Assembly (NCBI GenBank): GCA_021234155.1
Contig: JAJEKV010000002.1
Span: 9,450,409 to 9,514,408 of the forward strand
DNA: 64,000 bases
Origin: Isoetes taiwanensis
Lineage: Eukaryota; Streptophyta; Lycopodiopsida; Isoetales; Isoetaceae
Direction of reading: 5' to 3'
In this document: positions 36,337-49,016 of the stretch, piece by piece
Numbering within the stretch: position 1 is the first letter of the stretch
Layout of the letters: every line of letters begins with the position of its first letter
Translations under genes and position numbers: made by a program
The notes under the pieces: generated by a model
The model's input: only the letters and a program-made list of their open reading frames with translations
Databases searched by the model: none
What the model was told of the DNA's origin: nothing

Positions 36337-36367
36337 ATGCCCGGCATCGCCGGGCATGCGTTTCTAG
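36337..36367 (+). mobile_element. Helitron-type 3' terminus (copy A)
   Basis: A 9-bp-stem hairpin (ATGCCCGGC ATC GCCGGGCAT, 36337-36357) is followed by GCGTTT, CTAG (36364-36367) and T. Same architecture as the minus-strand end at 14856. The element body would lie to the left; its 5' end was not found. Confidence 0.65.
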
Positions 36368-38086
36368 TATAAATTATTGCAGTAGCCAAAACAAGAATTT
36401 GACCTATATTATGAAGAAGTGATGCTAGCCATGTTTCTTAAAGGTCTGCCATTGTAGCAATTTGCATATACGCAAAGCAAGGAAAACATGCAATCATGCT
36501 TGTAACATGACCTGTAGAAACAATTAAAATGTCTCGAATAGGCATATAAACTCCGATCTTAATAAGTACTTTTTTTTTGCAGGGGTCGGCGAAGCAGATG
36601 CACTTAGAACTGAAGGATGTTTGCAAAAAAGTGCGAGGTGCAGGTGAGGGGCTTCGTTTGCTTGCCCTTATATAGGAATCGAGAACCTTTTTCCTACCCT
36701 TTCCCAAAGCCATCTAATTTTCTATTCATGGTGTCTTTAGAAGGTCGAGGCATATTCCATAGGATATGCCCGTTAAATCTGGGCCCCTGATGTAGGCATT
36801 ACGGGGGTCAAATTATGTGGCTCTATTATTTAAGCGTCAAAGAAAACCTTAAGAATGCAATAAATATACAATTGACTTCCAATATACAAATGCACCTTCC
36901 ATCTACAACGTAGCTTCTTCTTGAAGCCTTGCACCCTCCACCAATTCATCTTTGCGGCACATACAATAAGAAGAGAGTGAGTCGACTGCGGCGAGGAATG
37001 CGGAGAAGATGTATAAACCGCCCCTTCTATGCGGTTTGAACCCGGTTAATGCCATGGAATGCTTTACCAAAATGACATCCACAGAGGATTAGCATCAATC
37101 GCGGATATACACTGGGAATTGATAATAATAATAATAAGATTTATTAGCGTCCAACAAAGACTTTTTTCGCCATGGGACAACTCTTACGGTTTACATCTAC
37201 TCTACTCTCGATAAGAGTATCTTATTAGGGAGCACCGAGAGGCCTAGAATGAATGCCTTAAGAAATTAAGCGAGCATTTAAGCTGTGTATCCTCCCTATA
37301 AATTGCTTAATAATTTAGTCTAAATTTTGATGCAATTGTAGTGGTGTCTGAGGGGCACGTAAATAACAAAGAGATTCCCTAATGGGTGCATTGGCGTTCC
37401 ACATTATGCCATGGAGCCTCCTTAATTTCATGTCTCAGATACAAATTCACGTATATTATACATAATCACCTATGGAGCTTACGGTAGGCCTTCATCCTTA
37501 GAACCTTCCTAGGATTTCGCTTTATCTTGAAATTCTTGTGGCATTTGGATGTGAGAATCTGAAAATCTGGAAGAAAAATAGAGTTGTCATAATGAAAGAA
37601 CCTTATCACAAAGAAATTTGACTGAACACATTACAAACACACAAGTAAATAAAACTACAAACCCTAAGCCACATAGCACGGTTTTGAAAAGCGAGTGCAA
37701 TCTGCGCAAAAGCGGTGAGTGGACTCCATCTTGACCGACCAATCCTTCTGCCATCCCCTTGAGCGGTAATTCGCCAAGCTCTAAATCGGCACTGGGCACC
37801 GCGGAACTTTCTATCACGGGCACCACTAAAATGCCAATACACCACTAAAATGCCAATATATCTTCTTGCCCAAACCCGGATGCCGACATCAACACTCTCA
37901 CGATATTTTCATCACGAATAAAAGCATAAAACCTCGAGGAATCATATGTTATAAAAGGCGGTTTTGATTACGCAAACATTATAGCGGCCTCTGATTTCTT
38001 GGCTCTATGCCTTCCCCATTTACTCTCAATGCAACCTAAAAATAGATTTGGACAACACCTGTTCTTTTTAAAGCACGTATGCCTTT

Positions 38087-38425
38087 TTGGCAAACCCTTT
38101 TTCAGATGTATCAAAATGGTGGAGAAGTAAGCCTGGTAATCATCAAGTAAAGTTCTATTGGTTCTCGTTGCTAGTTAGAATTTCATTAACCATTAAGACA
38201 GTGTACATGGCATCATCTAGTTGCAGTAAGCGCGTGGCAGATATGGATTCTGTTGACATGCCTAATCCGAAGGCAACAAAGGCGCTTCAAAAGTCAACTT
38301 GTTTGCTCCCTGCTCCTGGAAACGAGATACATGTGTTGGTTCAAATCCAGTATGGGAATTTGCTACGGGCAACATCTAACAACTATAGGGAATTGAATGT
38401 GGATGTGGCGTTCCATTATTTATAA
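38087..38425 (+). pseudogene. Coding-like first part of the duplicated unit
   Basis: An open frame includes ASSSCSKRVADMDSVDMPNP and LLPAPGNEIHVLVQIQYGNL. The copy at 55922-56329 has 135 residues against 112 here because one base differs near 38410. It may be an N-terminal exon of the downstream transposase-like gene, or unrelated. No family is recognised. Confidence 0.35.
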
Positions 38426-39574
38426 GCTATACATATAAATACTATGACACGTCACCAGGTATGTTTGGGCTACAAAGGGGGATTATGGCCTAACATTAAA
38501 AGTGGATTATGTTGGCTATACTAAATAATTATAGATTAGTTAATCTAATTAACCTAATTAGGCTAATTAGGAATATTAATTAGCTAACAAGGGGAGTCAC
38601 CTGGTCCAAATCGATTGGGCGGAGGGGACTATATTCAAGGGCCCCCAATCTGGCCCAAAATCGATTTGGGGGAAGATTGGAGAAGGGAGGAGGCTGCTTG
38701 TGTTAGTGACAACGGGTCGACCAAAAGCAAGTGGAGTTTTTAGGTAGTTTGTGTTCAAATCTAACCCTTGTATGAGTAGGTAAATGACTAAACCCTATTT
38801 TATACTCTATTTGAGATTACAATGGATGATTTGGATATGATTGTTCTTTCCTTCTGTTCCTCCCGTGTGTTGGGCTAAAGGGGGGTAGAGACCTAAAAGC
38901 TACCTAGGAATATAGATGTTCCTAGCTAGAACCCTTTAAAACCCATTAGTGCGGCATGTACACGAGCCCTCTGGTACATGTCGATGGTAGGGTGTGGCTG
39001 AGCACCGGACAAAGGGATCACAGTGGTGAAGTGGGGTGGGACCTTGCCTAAGCGTGGCTACAAGGCTCCCCTACTATGGCTAGGTCTATAATTGGGTCAT
39101 TGCATATGGGTGGGGTATGGATCGACACCTCACGGGCCCCATAGGATTAGATCACAGGCTCGATAGTGCCCGGTTTCTCTAAAGTTTGAATAATCATTGC
39201 AACATATGGGTGAATCCATTGATTATGAAATCCTCATAATTCATTGAAAATTAAGTTAAGATTCAAAAGATGGTGCTATTGTATAAAATTGAAATTACTT
39301 TTGTAAGATACATGGGTGGGTCTATTTTTGTTAGTGGTACACAAAAAGCATGTCAGCGACGACATTGGTGCTGGCGTGGTGCTTTTGCCCTTCATCGAAT
39401 TTCTTCATGCACGTCACCTATTTTTTTTTTCCAAGGCGATGGCGGTTCGATCACCGCCAATTTCCTTCCCATCATCCAGGAGCGGTTGATCAGTGAGCTA
39501 TCTCGGCAATCAGGGAATCCTCAAGCCATCTCATCAATCCATCTCATCGATCCGAATTTGATCTTTGGAGAATC

Positions 39575-42500
39575 ATGGCTTCAATTTTGAGTCGATTGAA
39601 AGATTGGCGGGCAATTGAGATAGAATGGGCGGGCTTCCACGGTTTATCTTGTTTGAAATTGATGTGCTTTCTTTTAGTGAATTTACCATGAATTGGGAGG
39701 AAAAGATTTCTCAATGCGCTGAAGCATAGTGTCACTTTTGATGCTAAAGATTTCATAAAGCGATTATCAGGAATTTGGAACGACAATCGGAGGAAATTTT
39801 ATGCTTATACTCCCGCCTGGCAGATAATTTTCTCCAGTCAGTTCAAAATTGCCCTGTTGTGGAGATAGCAGATAATTCTTTTCTTCCTGCTGGCGAAAGA
39901 ACTGCAAATAGTGAGGGGGAATTTATTTTCAGTTCTTATAATGGTAATATCTTGAATTACTGCTCAATTGCTTGCAAATTATGATAGCTAACAAGTTAAC
40001 CTCATTTTTCAGATGAAGGTGAGGCCAATAGTCAATTCGGACCAACAGACAATTGGAATCTTGTTTTTGGTAAAAGTACTGGAAATTGTGAAGAGGATTT
40101 TCGATTGAACACTCAGTCTCATGTTTGTGATGCTACTGCCGAATCGAGCCACCAAAGACATCCAATTGTGAAAACAAAGCGTGATGGTTTTGAAGCATTT
40201 TGTGATCTACCTACAAATTCTGGTAAGTGCTTGAAAACTGCTTTTAAATGTTAAACAGTCTTGAAATACTAGTTTGCTAATTGTTTTAAAGGTGGTGTTG
40301 AGGTCCAGCATGAACATGGGTTTGAAGATCAGGAATCACTCTATAGAAAATTGCATGCAATGAAAAGGAGAGAACAAAGCAAAGCAAAAAAGAGCAAAGA
40401 AAGCGGACTTCTGAGAAAGATGTCTCCAGCGATGGACTAAACAGAGAAAAACAACAAATTTCAAAAAAAATTGCATTGTATAATAATAAGGTATGTGCAA
40501 ATGCTTCCACAACAAGGCGGGGAAGACATTCTTGAAGGTCTTTGCTAAAAGACTGCCAGAATACCAGGTATTGAAATTGAAAGAAGTGAAAACAATGTCA
40601 ACAATAGTGGAAAATTTGAGAAAATCTTTGGCTCAACATAAGTATGATAGGAAAACTGATGTGGTCAGAGCTCGAACCTCAGCAATGGTTTATGCTGTTG
40701 CCTCAGAGAAAACCAAGCTGTAGAAGGCTATCGAATGTTTGAATTTGAACAGAAAATATGTTACAACAGCAGTACATAGAAGAGCAGCAGCAGAAATTGG
40801 TGAAGGTCCCTGGTCAATGTTTAAGAGACAAACCAGATCTGACAAACTCACTAATCAACAGCAAAAGCTTGTGGTTGAGTTCTGGACCAATAATTCAAGA
40901 GTGTCTCCATGCAAGAAGCATGTGATTAAAATTAGGATTGCCAAAGGCAATAAAATATTGCATCCTCTACATTTTTGGAAAGCTGAGGTTGGTTTATCTA
41001 ATTTCCCTTTCTTTTCTTTTTTTTTTTTTAAATTTACCATGCCTACAATGCTTATGGTTTTAAATGCAGGTTTCATTTTATGAAAGATTTGAAGAGAGTT
41101 TCCAAAATTGAGGTGTCTTTTCGGCTTTTCATGCTTTGAAACCTAGCTTTGTAAGGAAAGTAAAGGACGGGGAGACATCTTTTTGTGTATATCACATGAG
41201 GTTGGATTATGTTAGACAAGCAATTAACAAAATGAGGTTGGACACAAAAAGATTCATGGAAGTGAATGTAATTGTACATGTCTTTGTTTGTGGTCGGCCT
41301 TAAATGTGAAGCCAACTTGAAGACATACAAGTCATCAAGTGACATGTGGAGGTCATTGGTTTGTGTCAAAGATATAGCGGATGAGTGGTATCAACATAAT
41401 TGCATGCTATTGAATGCAATTCTTGTGGTCCTTCAAATTGCCTATGTGTCCAAAGGAGTTGAATAGAGGTGCTGGTCACCACAGTTGATTGGAAGACATT
41501 TGATAGAGTAAACCCTTCTTGCATTATCTACTTTAATCTGCTGTTGTATTGGAGAATCTTTCATACTCATTACTAAAAAGTTTTTATGTAAAACTTCTGA
41601 GGTTTTTGAAGCATCTTGAACTGATGGGCTGGAGCTTTGAAAGTAGTACTAAAACCAATAGTTAAGCTCGTTTACAAGACAAGTAATCTTGCTGATATTT
41701 TGGGTATGCTAAGAATGTATTGATTGATTTTATTCCTCACAATTATGAAGCCGGATTGCAGGGCTAAGCGGTTTAGGGACTGCTTAGCCCTTTTTTCAAA
41801 AGACATGGTTGTATCGGTAATAGACTTTCTTTGAGAATTACACATTCAAAATACAACAAGAGATCAAAGTTTGCATTGGAGGAATGATCAATGCACAATC
41901 GCAGTGCACATCACATCTGAGGCATGCAACTGTGCGGAGGTTCAAGAAAATTGTCTAAGTAAGTGTGAGAGGAACATCATCAAAGAGACACACTTTTATG
42001 TCTCGGATGAGAGAACATGATACTCTCTTTGTTCAACATTGTCTTAATAAGCATGCTAAGTTTCTAGGCGAGAAGGTGTGGATTACACCAACCATGTGAT
42101 GTGGTGCGATGGTTGCTCACATCAATTCAAGGGTGCAAGAACATTTTTCTTCATTGGTAGATTTTTAAGACCTACGGTATTCCAATTGCTTGGAATTACT
42201 TTGCCTCTTACCATGGAAAAGGTATGGCGACCTATGATTTACTTCAATTGTATGTCTCCAAAGTAAGCTTCTCTTTTTTGTTTTGTAGGTGAACATGATG
42301 GGGCGGATTGATTAAAGAGCACTCACACATGAAATGTTAAAGAGGAATTCTAGACCTTTAAGAGATGCTCATGATGTTGTCATATTTTGCGGGGAACACT
42401 TGATAATTCTGACAAGCCGCTGGTAAATATTGTGTTCATACTTATATTTGTAAGCCCCATTTATGAACTCATTTATTTGGCTCTCTGATTCTTTTGGGAA

Positions 42501-43470
42501 ATAGGCAAAGGCGATGTGTGCGGGGATGAATTGTTTGAGTGTGCTACTTTGGTAGGATCTAGCAAATTCCATAGCATTAGACCGATCAACAACAAGGACC
42601 CTACTATGGTTGCACACATGAATTATTCCCTTACGCCTGCTTGTTGATGCGCTAAAATGCGGACAAGTGTATTAATAAAAGAAAGAATAGGATCATGGGT
42701 TTTTTTCAGAATTAAGGCCGGGGAATCGAGGAGGAAATAGAAGCTTGTGATGGGCGGTGTATGAAGGTGATCTTTGAGTGGAAGTCTGATATCATAGACA
42801 TTGGAGAGAATTTTCTTTGTTGTTGCTCCAGATTAATAAGGAGAAAGTTGATTTTACATTCTCAAATGTACTAATGTTGTTGAAAGCTTTCAAGGATCCC
42901 GGGGGACGAAGTTTGGTAGGAGAGAAGTTGTAATGCTGGTAAGTTTTATAAGTTTGTAGGTGATAATAAGTATGAACTTCTAAGACATGAACGGTTGCAA
43001 ATAATCTGATCATTTTGGTTGTATCATGCAACTTCTTGATGGAAGATATGGGAGGTAACATGTATGAGTTACAAAGAGGAGGTCCATGAGCACATTCTAG
43101 AAAGTTTGCAAGCTCAATCTTCAATTCTAGCCCGATTGTGATGTAGCAAATAACGATAAGCTAGCGGGGAGCAACAACCAAAGGCCAATTCAAGAAAAGC
43201 AAAAAAAGTGGAAAAAGGAAAAACCGATGCCAATGACAAAAGCAGCCGGAGACAAGAAAGATGTTGTAGGAAATCCAACAAAGCGGGTTGCAAAGCAAAG
43301 GTCGATTGCAAGGCAAGCAAGAAAAATAGTGAAAAAAAGAATTAAAAAAAATAGCAAAGAAAGCGGGACAACGGCAAACCAAGAAAAAGATGTTGCAAAG
43401 TCGAGTAAAGTTGTTGCAAACAAAACAACTACTAAGAATGGCAAGAACATTCTAAAAGGAAAAATTTGAT
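39575..43470 (+). pseudogene. Transposase-like multi-exon gene, copy A, broken
   Basis: Exon-like blocks in order: MASILSRLKDW (39575), an acidic exon (40013-40225, ending in GTAAG), a Lys-rich exon (about 40292-40440), and a basic domain with KRQTRSDKLTNQQQKLVVEF (40493-40985). A Cys-rich block (about 41215-41460) and a VMWCDGCSHQFKGARTFFF block (about 42095-42160) follow. After an intron comes KRALTHEMLKRNSRPL (about 42310), then C-terminal blocks to a Lys-rich tail near 43470. The (W/C)DGC-x2-QFK ... WNYF-x3-HGKG ... HDG-x2-A-x2-KRAL pattern is that of a transposase-like family widespread in animals and some plants; I do not name a superfamily. Stops and frame changes abound, many at positions where copy B has CAG or CTG. 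Confidence 0.6.
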
Positions 43471-43844
43471 GAATTAGCATTGACACAATGCAAGCGATGA
43501 TGTATACAAATCAATTCAATCAATATACACATTCTTTAAAACCTGCGACTTTTAGAGTTGTGTTTATTTTGGCAAAAAAATTACTCCATTCAACACAAAT
43601 CTAATTATACATTATTTAAAATCGATCAAACCATTTGGATTTGTGTTAAACTTGCAACAAGAAAAAGGAATGCAGAATAAACAATTCACATTAGGAATAA
43701 AAGCGTAAACTTTCCTTGTATTACAAAAACGTCCACAAGTGTGGAGTACATTACAAAATGCATTATGCGCGGGTATAACATAAGCGGATCATAAATATTA
43801 ATCTTTGGTATAACAACGGCGATCTTCGGTGATCAAGAGCAAAC

Positions 43845-44640
43845 TCATTCATCGGCTTGGTAGCGGGGCACGATACTTCTTCAATTCAGCAACCCAACCT
43901 ACTTGGTCAAGTGTTATGTCAGTGTTTGGAATCACATCCTCTTCAGAAGTTGCTTCCTCATCCTTATTAACATCTTTTCCATCATCTATGGAAACAACCT
44001 CAGCTGCAAAAACAAAAAAAAACTCAATTTGAGGGAAAGAAGTATAAAAGGAAACAAATATATTGTTAAAAGGTTTTTAACCTTTTCTTGGACTAACATC
44101 CTTCATTTCATTGTTGTTTTGTGGACCAAATCTGCTCAAACTTTTCTTTGTCACTATAAAAGATAAAAAGAATAGATTAAAAATATCTGACACTTATCCG
44201 GCACCTAGTAACACTTTACCTTCCTTAGCGACTGCATGTTCAAATCTGGTGCATCATTCTTCTTTGCTTTTGAAGAGGAAGCATAGTGAGTCATCTTATT
44301 TGGACTAAGCTTGTCCACATCAATAAGATCAGCTTCTTTGAAACACCAAAAAAAACATCATCAAAAAAGAAAAATAACACATGTAACAATTAAAAGCTAA
44401 TTATACACGTATCACATCTTCTCATCTTTTTGTAGCACCGGTACCAATGGTCCTCTTCGGCCTTCCTAATAGGTACAAAATCTTCATCAATTTTTACCTC
44501 CTTCTTTGCTTCGACACTATCCTCAAATTTCCTGGTTTTTTCACTATCTGTTTCTTGGGGTTGTATCTTCAACTTCCTCATCTTCTTCAAATTCCTCATC
44601 ACCATCCTCCTCTTGACATCGGCATCTTCTTCACTCTCTC
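43845..44640 (-). pseudogene. Acidic/basic protein gene, copy A
   Basis: Counterpart of the four exons described for copy B (61660-62470). Here the acidic exon is altered (EEDADVKRRM where copy B has a Glu/Asp run) and the last exon's end is damaged. Upstream minus-strand sequence unique to this copy (up to about 45300) has Lys- and Glu-rich coding-like pieces (EAEVCFIGEIYVVAAQKAEK). This copy may therefore keep the original 5' half, which copy B lacks. Confidence 0.5.
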
Positions 44641-47600
44641 TCTGCTGCTGCATCGGCTTTGTATCCAGTTCTTTTAAGCGTGCTTGAGGCGCCGCACCAC
44701 GATGCGGAACTATGCATGCGGTTTCCAGCACTATGCTAAAGCAATACACATGATACTTGTCTTTGGCAAGAAAGCTTAACATGCATTTCATAATCGGTAG
44801 CAAGCGCAAAACCGGACATTGCATACCTCGTCATGCATTAGAGGAATGTGATACTCTCCATGGTTACTCGACATGCCTTTTGGACTTCACATCTTTCTTT
44901 GCATGAGCGCACATTTTACAACACTTGTGCGATTACTCCATTTTCTCGATACCTTGCAACATCCATCTTGGCTTCTCGGTCTCCTTTTGGAGTGCAAAAT
45001 CTTTGGGTTCTGTCGACTTTGGTGGCGACCTCTCGGCATCTCCTTAACAACTTCTCTTCCCTTTTAAGGGTCTCGATGCATGTCTTTATGTCATCATCAC
45101 GGAAATCGGATCTTTTAGCTTGGTGGCATCTTGTTGTTCTCGAACCATTTTGACATGAATCTTCCCTTTAACCAAAGGGCTTTCCATATCTCATTCAATC
45201 TTTTTGTAAAACATCTTTCCACTTAATTTCTTTTCGGCTTTTTGTGCGGCCACCACATAAATCTCGCCAATGAAACAAACTTCGGCCTCGATTCGAGCAA
45301 TTTTCATCTGCAATCAAAAGGAAAAATAATCGGTTTCATATGAGCAAAAAAGCGAGGTCTTCAAAGCAAATTCACGTGGCTTACCTCCTTAACCGTTCGC
45401 CATGGCCTACAAACAAAGTAATTTAAGAAATCGGGTGTCTTGAGAAGATGAAATAGCGCTGCTTGGGAAGAGGAGCAGAGATATCAGTTTTTCAAACAAT
45501 ACACCAAAAGAGTCGAATTTGAGATCAAGCGGCTCGTCTACTTAATGAATTTCGGATTGGGATGAATTATATATCTTTGGCGGAGGATCATACTCATTTC
45601 TTTGATAATTGGCATGATGGGATCTGTACGGCCTTTTCGCGCCCAGCACTTCATTACCTGTCATCCCAACTTCATAGCCCATCATGAACCCTTCAACTTG
45701 CACGGCACCCTTCATTTCTTTTTGACGTAAAAAAGCGCTAAAAAGGTCTTTGGAGGCGTGCTAAAATTTCGTTTTTGTATACCACTAACAAAACATACCA
45801 GGGTTTATAGCGGTAGGGGTATCTTTGGACGATTCGATCCATGAACACAAAGCAGTTTCTGGACAATTCTAATGTCAATAACACAATTGCCAAAACTATT
45901 AGAAATGAGAACCTACTACATCAATGCTATTTAATGAATCTGTAGAAGAGTTTGCAGAAGAAATTGAGCAATGTTGTTACTTTGCTTCCTTGTCACTTTT
46001 GTTATTTGGGTCCCATGGCCAATCTGGTCTATCCATCCATCCATACTTCCTAGAGTTTGATCTAGAAAACATCAGTGGTCACTCTAAAGGAGCTTACCAT
46101 CGTATATCCCCCATGACAATTGTCTTTTCTTCCAACCCTCCCATAGTCAAAAGTGTAGTTAGCATAAAGTTGCATGTGGTAGATATAAGATTAAAATTTG
46201 ATTACATATACCTTTTTTGACTATTCAAAAAATATATGGCGAAGTAATGTTATTATAACAAGAAATTTATCGCGAGCCAAGGCATTCATTCTTTTTCCCC
46301 TATCTGGGGGAGATGAGCAACTAGTCGTGTGCATTCGTTGCAGGAGAAGCACTTTGATGGGTATTCAATTACCATGCATCCTAGTACATTAGGGCATACA
46401 GATTTTGTATATGGATTATTAACAGTTAATTATTTAGCAACATGAAAAACCTTTTAGGGTCTAAGCATTATTGTATCCTAGGGGTGGGTTATTCTGTAGA
46501 TAATGGGTACCATGAGATAGAGTTGCAGGTGATCCCGCAAGCCAAATTTCAAGGCAAAATATGTCAGCATAGGCAGCTACGGTAGAAAACCCAATGTTGG
46601 CAAATGGCTTGGCATATATTTTGTGGCAAAATACCATGTTCCTAAAAGTTCTCTAGGGTAACAATGGATGTAAAGGAATTGGCAAAAGATAGGTCCTATT
46701 AATTCTGCTTGGTACAAAAGAACTATCTGAGAGTCCTTGGTCGCGAAGTCGTCAAATATGTTCCATTTTAAATGCACCCATAGAGATTTGACCGGAGGCA
46801 ATGCTTAGGATCAATGCATTTTGTATTTGCCTTTAAAACTTTTTGCCTCTATAATCTTATTTGTAAAGCGATAATAAGAGCTTTGGTATCCTTTAAAAAT
46901 TCAAAATTAGATGCAATTTTTTCCAAAAACAAAGATGGATTTGCCTTGGTCTCAAAGCTTCTGCTGCATGGTAGACAAAACATGGCCTGTAGAGAAGCTG
47001 CGAAAGCTCAAGTAATTTTTCACATGCCACAGTAGCAAGGGCGTCCACATACTGGGTCTCAAATTTTCTGGATTTCTCATTTTGGGCTGCAAGCGTTCTC
47101 AAATTCCTGAGAGTTCTTGTCTTGCGCATATAGTTCATCACATTTGTAAGCATTGTCTTGGTTACAAAGAGTGTGATAGCCTTTGGAGTGGGAATCCTCA
47201 ATATGGCTAGATGTTTTAGTCTTGAATCTTTCTTTTTCCCAATATTTTTCTGAGCGGTGCCCAGGCCCTAGTTGATTTTTCATCTAGGAAACAACAAAAA
47301 AAATGCACCATTTCTACAAAATCAAAGATCTTAAATTTAATTGAATAAGGAATTTTAATGACTCTAATAACCATTAAGCGTTAAAAAGGAACAACAAGGG
47401 GATTCGTGGCAGGCAATTCCATCAGTAATTTTCTGATCGGTGGCCTTGCTCAGAAAATGCAGTTTTGTATTTGAAGTTTTATTCCTTAATTTGCGCATCC
47501 AGAGGAGGTTTAGAGGACCGATTTACCTGAATTTGAGCTCTGTAAGCTGGATAGGACCCAATCTATAACGTGAAGCTTTCTCATTCATGGCACTCTGTGG

Positions 47601-47679
47601 CAAATTCGCAAAGAACAGGGACAGAGGATGCAGTTTATATTGTGGTTGAAACTTCTTCGCACTGAGTTGAATTGAATTT
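44641..47679. other. No supported gene beyond 5' pieces of the minus gene
   Basis: From 44641 to about 45300 the minus strand has broken Lys/Glu-rich coding-like sequence. Beyond that only short frames are seen, with no recognised domain. Confidence 0.35.
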
Positions 47680-48045
47680 TTATTGTAAGGAACTTGTATT
47701 TCCTTTTTTGTTTGGCCCAGATGTTTGTAGATGAAATTTGGCTGCTACGATTTGCGAGGCCGATGCACCTGATTTGCAGACTCCAACAACCGCTTGGTTG
47801 ACCCGCAGCGCAAAGCCCTGATTCGCACGCTCCAAAGCAGCTTCAATAACCTGAGTAAGGTTTAATTGTTGCACCACCATTTCCCAATCGAAGCAGAAAT
47901 CTTTGAATTCCCAGACAATTCGAAGGCCAAAGCTTTCAATCAAGGGAGATAATAGGAGAAAATGCAGATTGAATTGAAGCATCCTACTTCTGCCATAGCT
48001 AAGCACTTGATTAGCCACAGAGCCCAGAAAAATGATCTGCCCCAA
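47680..48045 (-). CDS. Hypothetical protein, 121 residues
   Basis: An uninterrupted minus-strand frame with a central helical part (LTQVIEAALERANQGFALRV) and a Ser-rich C-terminus. No family is recognised, and nothing confirms expression. It could be chance. Confidence 0.25.
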   Translation of the reverse strand: MGQIIFLGSVANQVLSYGRSRMLQFNLHFLLLSPLIESFGLRIVWEFKDFCFDWEMVVQQLNLTQVIEAALERANQGFALRVNQAVVGVCKSGASASQIVAAKFHLQTSGPNKKGNTSSLQ

Positions 48046-49016
48046 TCCTGCTACAGACCCTTTTTGGGTTGGGGCCTTTTACCTGCTACGAAAGTGGCAC
48101 AAGATTTTGATGTCTTACCTTCCCCAAACCATCCATCTCAGATTTGATGCAGATTCGCATCTGCATCCGCATAAAATACCTGTGATGTCTTACCTGTGAT
48201 GCATAAAATACTTTGTTTTTGCCATAAGTGGATCAGATTTATGACGAGATATTGCAGAGGAGACTGATGCAGGCCATAAACAGGAAGCTGAGTACGAGCG
48301 AAATGGAATCGCCAATATCTAGAACCACAGACCAAGTGCCTACATCTTACCTCAGCTTGGCTATGGCGTCAGAGTGCCAAAACAGACCTCACGTCTTCTT
48401 GCTCAAAAACTCCATAGAAGCAGAAGCCGATATAGCCTAGAAGCAGAAGTTCGGACGCTCCACAGAAACAGACGCCGCTGCTAGAGATCTGCCGAGCCGG
48501 AGCCGCTCGATCCTGTCAAGGTCACTCCATCGGCGCTGTTGGCTACTGGCGGCTTGCTTACAGCCGAAGAAATTGAAAACCAAAATATCCACACGTGTCG
48601 GCTTTATGTGAGGCAGAACACAGAAAAATTAGCAAGGGAAAAAAACAAAATTCAAAATTGGATGTATGTTTATATATGGTTTGATAATATTGGGCCCTGC
48701 AATTGATGGAGACATGCCTAACATGAGTCCATGACATTCTACCAAAATCACTATACAAGACTGTTAAACGCAACATTCTCTTTCTTGATCTTTTTAAAGT
48801 GGATTCAACCTATTCTCTTTCTTGATCTTTTTAAAGTGGGTTCAACCTAGTTTTCTATAGTTGATTGGAAATATAAGGCCTTGCTAACCATATGGGGTCT
48901 AAAATTCTTGTAGAACAACGTTTAAATACAGGTGCTTAATATACATGATGGTAGTATCCAGAAGCCAAGGTCTGCACATTTAGATATTGCATCTGATTGT
49001 TCATGGCATGATGGCA
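48046..49016. other. 3' flank of the second kinase, no gene seen
   Basis: It contains a tandem pair with CTCTTTCTTGATCTTTTTAA at about 48777 and 48814 and no coding region. Confidence 0.4.

Larger units (their letters stand above)
35177..44635. repeat. 9.46-kb direct duplication, copy A
   Basis: It is collinear with 53005-62470 from TTTGCTATCTAAG to GCATCTTCTTCACT. Sequence outside these limits is different on both sides. The unit carries a Helitron 3' end, a decayed transposase-like gene (plus) and a convergent acidic/basic protein gene (minus). No terminal inverted repeats, LTRs or target duplication were found at the limits. Copy A has more CAG/CTG lesions than copy B. Confidence 0.92.

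Noticed and set aside
43190-43486. Minus-strand Phe/Leu-rich frame as a membrane protein
   Set aside because: It is the complement of the Lys-rich tail of the transposase-like gene; A-rich coding on plus gives false hydrophobic frames on minus.
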